A stretch of DNA of 5,086 nt. Source: Candidatus Zambryskiibacteriota bacterium. GTDB lineage: Bacteria; Patescibacteriota; Minisyncoccia; Phycocordibacterales; Zambryskibacteraceae. Position numbers and translations under genes: made by a program. This document shows, in pieces, positions 1-3,679 of this stretch (position 1 is its first letter; each line of letters opens with the position of its first letter). The DNA lies in the NCBI GenBank assembly GCA_024654145.1, contig JANLIM010000059.1:1-5086 (forward strand). Direction: 5' to 3'. The notes below the pieces were generated by a model. That model did no database searches and was not told where the DNA came from. It was given only the letters and a program-made list of their open reading frames with translations.

Positions 1-58
1 AACCGGCGAATCCTAGAATCCGTTATCCCACCTTACTCGGCGCTCCGCGCCGCGCGCC

Positions 59-79
59 AAAAAATCCCCGAAAACGAGG
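59..79 (-). terminator. Intrinsic terminator of the minus-strand tRNA-Cys/tRNA-Leu unit
   Basis: Read on the minus strand, a 5-bp stem CCTCG/CGGGG (one T-G wobble) with a TTTT loop is followed by A and six T residues. It begins 15 bases after the 3' end of tRNA-Leu(UAA), where a short tRNA operon should stop. The stem is short, so strength is uncertain. The G+C-rich stretch beyond it (39-58) can form another small hairpin, but no gene is visible in bases 1-58. Confidence 0.55.
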
Positions 80-94
80 TGAGTTTGATTAGGG

Positions 95-176
95 TGCCCG
101 GAGTGGGCATCGAACCCACATCCCTTACGGGACACGATTTTAAGTCGTGCGCGTATACCAATTCCGCCACCCGGGC
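95..176 (-). tRNA. tRNA-Leu, anticodon UAA
   Basis: Complete class II tRNA of 82 nt on the minus strand. The acceptor stem GCCCGGG pairs with TCCGGGC (one G-T wobble) and the discriminator is A. The anticodon stem CACGA/TCGTG encloses loop CTTAAAA, giving anticodon TAA at 140-142, which reads UUA and UUG. A long variable arm (CCC/GGG stem) supports leucine identity. The T arm GTGGG-TTCGATG-CCCAC is perfect. CCA is not encoded (CCC follows the discriminator), so it must be added by nucleotidyltransferase. The gene follows tRNA-Cys on the same strand, and no promoter-like element lies between them, so they are probably co-transcribed. Confidence 0.96.
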
Positions 177-205
177 AATCGCACTCCATTTTTTTGATGG
201 GAATG

Positions 206-232
206 CAATTTCAGCATAACATGCTGAAATTG
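206..232. repeat. Perfect 12-bp inverted repeat abutting the tRNA-Cys 3' end
   Basis: CAATTTCAGCAT is mirrored exactly by ATGCTGAAATTG around a 3-nt loop (218-220). On the minus strand the hairpin starts at the very next base after the tRNA-Cys discriminator (233). No T-tract follows it on either strand; the nearest (189-195) is on the plus strand and on the wrong side. It is therefore not a standard intrinsic terminator. It may be a 3'-trailer structure affecting tRNA-Cys end processing, an attenuator, or a relic of a small mobile palindrome. Its sequence does not match the palindromes flanking the transposase in this window. Confidence 0.8.
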
Positions 233-304
233 AGGCGTGGAGGGGAATCGAACCCCTGCATGTTGGTTTTGCAGTCCAAAGCGTTACCACTTCGCCACTA
301 CGCC
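233..304 (-). tRNA. tRNA-Cys, anticodon GCA
   Basis: Complete 72-nt tRNA on the minus strand. The acceptor GGCGTAG pairs with CCACGCC, and the discriminator is T, the expected identity base for cysteine (U73). The anticodon GCA is at 270-272, in loop CTGCAAA. The T arm AGGGG-TTCGATT-CCCCT is perfect. Two non-canonical pairs are visible: A6-C67 in the acceptor stem and A31-A39 closing the anticodon stem. CCA is not encoded (CAA follows the discriminator). It is the first gene of the minus-strand tRNA pair, ahead of tRNA-Leu(UAA). Confidence 0.95.
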
Positions 305-376
305 TTGGGCTATACATTATCATAATTGAAAAGTCCGCGCTTTTCTGGAATACTATACTCTTGAGTGCGATTATAT
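305..376. promoter_or_regulatory. Divergent promoter region between the two tRNA pairs
   Basis: This 72-base A+T-rich gap separates tRNA genes transcribed outward, so it must drive both sides. For the plus strand, TTGAAA (326-331) with TACTAT (351-356, spacing 19) or the better -10 TATACT (354-359) would start RNA about 10 bases before tRNA-Lys. For the minus strand, GATAAT (316-321) is a good -10 placing the start about 5 bases before tRNA-Cys; its -35 is weak. An AAAAG/CTTTT inverted repeat (329-344) lies between the two. The element assignments are by eye, and the existence of a divergent promoter is surer than its exact boxes. Confidence 0.45.
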
Positions 377-449
377 GCGTCCATAGCTCAGCTGGTAGAG
401 CAGATCCCTCTTAAGGATAAGGTCCCAGGTTCGATCCCTGGTGGACGCA
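377..449 (+). tRNA. tRNA-Lys, anticodon CUU
   Basis: Complete 73-nt class I tRNA. The acceptor GCGTCCA pairs with TGGACGC and the discriminator is A. The D arm GCTC...GAGC is canonical, and the T arm CCAGG-TTCGATC-CCTGG is perfect. Anticodon CTT at 410-412 (loop CTCTTAA) reads AAG. The outer anticodon-stem pair is a G-A mismatch (27-43). CCA is not encoded. It is the first gene downstream of the divergent promoter region and is probably co-transcribed with tRNA-Leu(UAG) 41 bases further on, and perhaps with rnr. Confidence 0.96.
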
Positions 450-490
450 CAAGTGCGAGGTGCTTGTAACTACAAATGGCTTCGTACATC

Positions 491-571
491 GGGCGGGTGG
501 TGAAATGGTAGACACGCCAGTTTTAGGAACTGGTTCCGCAAGGAGTGGAGGTTCAAGTCCTCTCCCGCCCA
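491..571 (+). tRNA. tRNA-Leu, anticodon UAG
   Basis: Complete 81-nt class II tRNA. The acceptor GGGCGGG pairs with CCCGCCC and the discriminator is A571. The anticodon stem CCAGT/ACTGG encloses loop TTTAGGA with anticodon TAG at 524-526, reading CUA and other CUN codons. A long variable arm (534-546) fits leucine identity, and the T arm is GGAGG-TTCAAGT-CCTCT with one wobble. CCA is not encoded, so the 3' end is expected to be made by RNase Z-type cleavage just after 571. The rnr start codon lies only four bases beyond that point. Confidence 0.96.
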
Positions 572-575
572 CAGA

Positions 576-2525
576 GTGAAAGAAGAAAATACACAATTAG
601 AAGGAATTATCCGCGTCACAGGAAAAGGTGTCGGCTATTTCGCTGACCCGGACGGGGGGGATGACTTTGAAGTCCAGCCAGAGAATGGCAAGACCGCTCT
701 CAACCGCGACAGGGTTAAGATTGAGATTCTTGGACACGAAGTATATGGACGCAAACAGGCCAGAGTGACTGAAATTGTCGAACGCCACAAGACCGCTTTC
801 GTCGGTGTGCTTGAAGAAGATTCTACTGGATTTTTCCTTGTGCCAGACGATAAGAGGATGTACCGAGACATTTATGTTCCAAAAGACAAGGCGGGCAAAG
901 GCAAGCAAGGAGACAAAGCACAGGTGCAGATCATAGAGTGGGAAGACTCTTCCAAAAGCCCTAAGGGCGAAGTGATGCGAATCATAGGCAAAGCTGGTGA
1001 ACATAACACAGAGATGGTCGGCATTGTGCTTGAAAGCGGATTTGAAATTGACTTCCCTCCCGATGTAGAGAAAGAGGCGCAGGCCTGGAAGGAAAAATAC
1101 AATAAAGATCTTTCGAATGCGCTCAAGACAGGAGACCTCGCAGGACGTCGGGACTTCCGTGATGTAACGACATTTACCATAGACCCTGCCGATGCCAAAG
1201 ACTTCGACGACGCCATCTCCTTAAAAACACTTGATAGCGGCGACTACGAAGTAGGTGTGCATATCGCGGACGTTTCTCACTTCGTCGTGCCTGGCACTGC
1301 TTTGGACAAAGAAGCTAGAAATCGCGGCACTTCTATCTACCTGGTGGACCGCACTATTCCCATGCTTCCAGAAGTGCTCTCAAATGACCTTTGTTCCCTC
1401 AACCCCAACGAGCCTAAGTACGCCTTCTCCGCAGTTTTTGTCATGGATAAAAACGGCGTGGTGAAGGATCGCTGGTTCGGGAGAACTCTCATTGAGTCAG
1501 ACAAACGCTTCACTTATGAAAACGCCCAGGAAACTTTGGATAAAAAAGATGGACCTTTTTATCAGGAGTTACAGACTTTAAACGACCTGGCATACAAACT
1601 TCGTGAGGAGAAATTTAAGAAAGGCGCCATAGAATTCGAGACAGAAGAAATTAAATTTGAATTAGACGACCTCGGTAAGCCCGTCAAAGTTTATAAAAAA
1701 GAGCGTAAAGATACGCACAAACTTGTGGAAGACTTCATGTTGCTTGCTAACCGTGAGGTGGCTACTTACATGACAAAAGGTATGGCCGCTCGCCCCGAGC
1801 TAAGTCGAGGGGCCTTCGTCTACCGCATCCACGATGCTCCAGACCGGGAAAAAATTGTAAACCTTGCCACCTTTGTAAAAGCACTTGGATTTGAACTTAA
1901 AAACAAAGATGGAAAAACTACAGCAGAAGATATTACGAAAATGCTCCGCTCTGTCGAAGGTTCACCTGCTGAAATGCTTGTAAAGACGGCAGCAATTAGA
2001 AGCATGTCTAAAGCAGTTTATTCAACGGCTAACATAGGGCACTTCGGGCTCGCTTTCGAATACTACACTCACTTCACCTCCCCTATCCGCCGTTACCCAG
2101 ACCTCATGGTGCATCGCCTACTCCAACGCTTCCTGACCCACGGGCAGATAGAACAGGACGAGATTATCAAATACCAGCGCCTCTGTGATGACTCAAGCGA
2201 GCGCGAAATGGAAGCCGCAGAAGCCGAGCGTGCAAGCATCAAATACAAACAGGTTGAATACATGCAGGAGCATATCGGCGAAGAATTCGACGCTATCGTC
2301 TCCGGTGTCTCCGAATGGGGTATCTATGTTGAAGAGGTCAATACCAAAGCTGAAGGCATGGTCAAACTCCGCGATATGAAAGACGACTTCTATGAATTAA
2401 ATCCAAAACTCTACGCTATCGTCGGCAAGCAGACCGGCAAAAAATATTCACTTGGCGATCAGGTGCGTGTCAAACTAGTATCATCTGATCCGGAAAGGAA
2501 GACATTAGACTTTACTTTTATTTAA
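576..2525 (+). CDS. rnr: Ribonuclease R (RNB-family 3'-5' exoribonuclease)
   Basis: RNase R degrades RNA processively from the 3' end, including structured RNA, in mRNA decay and stable-RNA quality control in the cytoplasm. Domains by eye in 649 aa: a cold-shock RNA-binding domain at ~9-70, a second OB-like domain at ~73-140, the RNB catalytic domain at ~190-520, and S1 at ~568-648. The metal-binding aspartates fit the family spacing: D203, D209, D211 and D212 in TIDPADAKDFDDA. Y255 in GTSIYLVDR and the SPIRRYPD motif (502-509) match the conserved tyrosine and arginine-bearing segment. E. coli RNase R is ~813 aa; this one lacks the N-terminal helix-turn-helix and the basic C-terminal tail. 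The GTG at 576 is the only plausible start, because the next Met (residue 95) would delete the first cold-shock domain. No Shine-Dalgarno can fit between it and the tRNA. The catalytic motifs indicate an active enzyme. Confidence 0.95.
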   Translation: MKEENTQLEGIIRVTGKGVGYFADPDGGDDFEVQPENGKTALNRDRVKIEILGHEVYGRKQARVTEIVERHKTAFVGVLEEDSTGFFLVPDDKRMYRDIYVPKDKAGKGKQGDKAQVQIIEWEDSSKSPKGEVMRIIGKAGEHNTEMVGIVLESGFEIDFPPDVEKEAQAWKEKYNKDLSNALKTGDLAGRRDFRDVTTFTIDPADAKDFDDAISLKTLDSGDYEVGVHIADVSHFVVPGTALDKEARNRGTSIYLVDRTIPMLPEVLSNDLCSLNPNEPKYAFSAVFVMDKNGVVKDRWFGRTLIESDKRFTYENAQETLDKKDGPFYQELQTLNDLAYKLREEKFKKGAIEFETEEIKFELDDLGKPVKVYKKERKDTHKLVEDFMLLANREVATYMTKGMAARPELSRGAFVYRIHDAPDREKIVNLATFVKALGFELKNKDGKTTAEDITKMLRSVEGSPAEMLVKTAAIRSMSKAVYSTANIGHFGLAFEYYTHFTSPIRRYPDLMVHRLLQRFLTHGQIEQDEIIKYQRLCDDSSEREMEAAEAERASIKYKQVEYMQEHIGEEFDAIVSGVSEWGIYVEEVNTKAEGMVKLRDMKDDFYELNPKLYAIVGKQTGKKYSLGDQVRVKLVSSDPERKTLDFTFI

Positions 2526-2526
2526 A

Positions 2527-2557
2527 AGAACCCCTTTGATGTTATCGCGGGGGTTCT
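2527..2557. terminator. Bidirectional terminator between convergent rnr and the 109-aa gene
   Basis: AGAACCCC pairs perfectly with GGGGTTCT (8 bp) around a 15-nt loop. It starts two bases after the rnr stop. Read on the minus strand, the stem is followed by TTT (TTTT if the closing A-T pair is left open), the better terminator direction. On the plus strand the tail is ATCTT, weaker. The arm on the hypothetical gene's side encodes its final residues, and its TAA stop sits in the loop, so one hairpin serves both convergent genes. Confidence 0.65.
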
Positions 2558-2871
2558 ATCTTGAAACCTGCCTCCTCCAAACACGCTCTCAGAAAACTGT
2601 ACCCCACGGCAGTGCCAAGCCATTGAATCACTGTGGCTGCCACCTCGGCATCTCGCTGGGTCGCACCAGTCGGGCTCTCCGGTGGATTGCAGACTAACCT
2701 GTCCAGGATGCACCACTCTTCTTGGTTTCTTTCCATCCAGCGAAAGGCAAGTACACGCTCTAAGCGATCCATGGGGGATGACTCGAAAACGGTACGCTGC
2801 GCCTCGTAGCCTACATGCTCCAAAGGAGGCGCTTTCTCTACTTCACCCGAATATGTATCGTCGTCCTGCAT
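2542..2871 (-). CDS. Hypothetical protein, 109 aa, with conserved-looking C-terminal segment
   Basis: I do not recognise a named family. The predicted protein is soluble, with no signal peptide or membrane segment. The N-terminal ~30 residues are acidic and probably loose; residues 33-60 look helical and include RWMERNQEEWCILDRLV. After a Pro-rich linker (63-69), residues 73-104 carry a Val/Ala-rich helix with IQWLGTAVG and SFLRACLEEAGF. Segments of the 'VIQWLGT.VG..FL' kind recall small uncharacterised bacterial and phage proteins, but this is memory, not a search. Coding is supported by a strong Shine-Dalgarno (GGAGG, 6 bases before the ATG), sensible composition and a terminator at its end. 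A TTG codon directly precedes the ATG; the ATG is chosen for its spacing. The gene is visibly richer in G+C than the transposase beside it, hinting at a separate origin. Confidence 0.72.
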   Translation of the reverse strand: MQDDDTYSGEVEKAPPLEHVGYEAQRTVFESSPMDRLERVLAFRWMERNQEEWCILDRLVCNPPESPTGATQRDAEVAATVIQWLGTAVGYSFLRACLEEAGFKIEPPR

Positions 2872-2877
2872 CAAACA

Positions 2878-2882
2878 CCTCC
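2878..2882 (-). promoter_or_regulatory. Ribosome binding site of the 109-aa gene
   Basis: On the minus strand TTGGAGGTG places GGAGG six bases before the ATG at 2871. This near-ideal anti-16S match decides the start (ATG rather than the adjacent TTG) and is the best evidence that this small reading frame is translated. It also shows that the genome uses Shine-Dalgarno initiation, which makes the absence of one before rnr more notable. Confidence 0.75.
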
Positions 2883-2932
2883 AATTCCTGATACTAAGTT
2901 ACACCTTTACTTCTCAAATACAAGACTTACGC

Positions 2933-2959
2933 AGGTGTCAACCTGCCAGGTTGACACCT
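2933..2959. repeat. Left palindrome of the transposase unit (REP-like)
   Basis: A perfect palindrome with 13-base arm AGGTGTCAACCTG around a single unpaired C (2946). The transposase's last codons (GVNLAG) and its TGA stop (2938-2940) lie inside it, so this DNA is coding 3' end and hairpin at once. No T-tract follows on the minus strand (it continues GCGTAAG), so it is not a standard terminator. A stable hairpin could still protect the mRNA 3' end. I see no REP-style tetranucleotide shared between the feet of the two palindromes. Confidence 0.92.
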
Positions 2960-3597
2960 TTCAAATAGAGCTCGTTTTCTAACCTTTCTCTATCCTTCAA
3001 AAACCCTTCAAGATCTTTCTCATAATTAGGTAGACTGGTACCAAAAATTTCATAGAAAAGCTCCGGGTTAATTATTTCTATATCCTCTTTGTCTCCATAA
3101 TAATTTTTAAGACTGGACCATTCGTAAGTCTTTAAAAACTTCATCTTCTTTCCGACATCTCCAGAGACTAGATCTCCTGCATTCAAATCAATATAGATGG
3201 GGAGGTAAGGAAAATGCTTTTCGTCACCTATCGTGATAATTTTTGCACTATTTTGAAACAAGTACCCGCTTCTTTCGCCAACCTTTAAATTGAAATACTT
3301 GGTATACGCATTTCCAAGCCGTTTAGTAAATTCAAGTATTCCCCCATTAACCTTCTCATATAAAAGCAGATGGAAATGATTTGGCATTAGTGACCACTTG
3401 AGTATTTCCACTAGTTTGTTTCTATCCGGCAATTTAATTCTCTGTTCGAAAATATCCTTACGTTTAGTTCTTATTTTCCCTTTTATGTTATTGAGTAAGA
3501 ATAAATTATCGCGAAAACGCTCGTAGTTTTCTCTGTTGTTAAATATTTTCCTTTTATCCACTCCCCTGTTGCATACATGCGCAATATCTCCAATCAT
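2938..3597 (-). CDS. HUH/Y1 REP-associated tyrosine transposase (IS200-like family)
   Basis: A 219-aa single-domain Y1 transposase, which cuts and rejoins single-stranded DNA at hairpins through a tyrosine-DNA link. The N-terminus has the family's HVCNRGVDKRKIF (7-19). The HUH metal-binding motif is H74-F-H76 in LMPNHFHLLL. The likely catalytic helix is GNAYTKYFN, with Y98 or Y101 as nucleophile, followed by RSGYLFQ. Downstream are YIDLNAGDL (135-143) and YEWSSLKNYYG (158-168), which typify the RAYT group. Length is normal and no frameshift is seen. I start at the ATG at 3597, which places the family N-terminus at residue 1. An upstream in-frame GTG (3648) lies inside the other palindrome and would add a repeat-encoded extension. 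The Shine-Dalgarno is weak (GAGAAG, 8 bases upstream). The gene is noticeably A+T-rich relative to rnr and smc, suggesting acquisition. Confidence 0.9.
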   Translation of the reverse strand: MIGDIAHVCNRGVDKRKIFNNRENYERFRDNLFLLNNIKGKIRTKRKDIFEQRIKLPDRNKLVEILKWSLMPNHFHLLLYEKVNGGILEFTKRLGNAYTKYFNLKVGERSGYLFQNSAKIITIGDEKHFPYLPIYIDLNAGDLVSGDVGKKMKFLKTYEWSSLKNYYGDKEDIEIINPELFYEIFGTSLPNYEKDLEGFLKDRERLENELYLKGVNLAG

Positions 3598-3622
3598 TTG
3601 TTTAATCTTCTCATTTGCATGC

Positions 3623-3651
3623 AAGGTGTCAACCTGGCAGGTTGACACCTT
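3623..3651. repeat. Right palindrome of the transposase unit (REP-like)
   Basis: A perfect palindrome with 14-base arms (AAGGTGTCAACCTG and its complement) around a single unpaired G (3637). Its inner 13 bases per arm equal those of the left copy. It sits 25 bases upstream of the transposase ATG, so it forms a hairpin in the 5' leader, and 24 bases downstream of the smc stop. It could therefore damp transposase translation or block read-through from smc; both roles are inference. The plus-strand flank has TTTT, but there is no plus-strand gene to terminate. Confidence 0.92.
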
Positions 3652-3679
3652 GGTTTTCTTGGCTATTTTCCGTAATCAT
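3629..3679 (-). other. Start of a possible smc-coupled gene truncated by the transposase unit
   Basis: An ATG overlaps the smc TGA as ATGA, preceded at 7 bases by AGAGG within the smc end, a plausible Shine-Dalgarno. The frame reads MITENSQENQ and then enters the palindrome, which supplies GVNLPG and a TGA, giving only 16 residues. Stop-start overlaps of this kind usually mark translationally coupled genes, so the native continuation may have been displaced by the element. On the far side of the unit no obvious continuation appears: all three frames stop within about 25 bases. It may equally be chance, or a short leader peptide. Confidence 0.3.

Larger units (their letters stand above)
2933..3651. 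mobile_element. REP-associated (RAYT/IS200-like) transposase unit bounded by palindromes
   Basis: A ~719-bp unit made of one HUH/Y1 transposase gene and a perfect palindrome at each end. The two palindromes share the same 13-base arm and differ in the unpaired centre base (C on the left, G on the right when both are read on the plus strand), so by that base they are inverted relative to each other. No target-site duplication is seen in the flanks, as expected for single-strand HUH transposition. The organisation resembles a REP-RAYT module (one transposase gene with cognate hairpins) more than a classical IS with long inverted repeats. It lies 24 bases past the smc stop. The unit appears intact, but mobility cannot be judged from one copy. 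Confidence 0.75.

Noticed and set aside
206..232. Hairpin as an intrinsic terminator after tRNA-Cys
   Set aside because: No T-tract follows on the minus strand, and a second tRNA of the same strand lies beyond.
33..323. 96-aa minus-strand reading frame
   Set aside because: It runs through two complete tRNA genes and a non-coding hairpin; the translation reflects tRNA sequence.
541..551. AGGAGTGGAGG as a Shine-Dalgarno for rnr
   Set aside because: It is part of the tRNA variable and T arms and 24 or more bases from the GTG, too far and too structured.
411..596. 61-aa minus-strand reading frame
   Set aside because: It is antisense to tRNA-Lys and tRNA-Leu and enters the rnr start; no ribosome binding site or protein-like composition.
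597..1216. Minus-strand frames of 135, 78 and 114 aa
   Set aside because: All are antisense to the clearly coding rnr gene and lack recognisable motifs.
2885..2925. TTGAGA / TAGTAT promoter for the 109-aa gene
   Set aside because: Spacing is only 15 bases and both boxes are imperfect; too weak to list as a feature.
3598..3648. GTG at 3648 as the transposase start
   Set aside because: It lies inside the palindrome and adds 17 residues not typical of the family, whose N-terminus fits the ATG at 3597.
2933..3651. Two-copy palindrome as a CRISPR-like repeat
   Set aside because: Only two copies exist and they bracket a transposase gene, with no spacers or cas genes.
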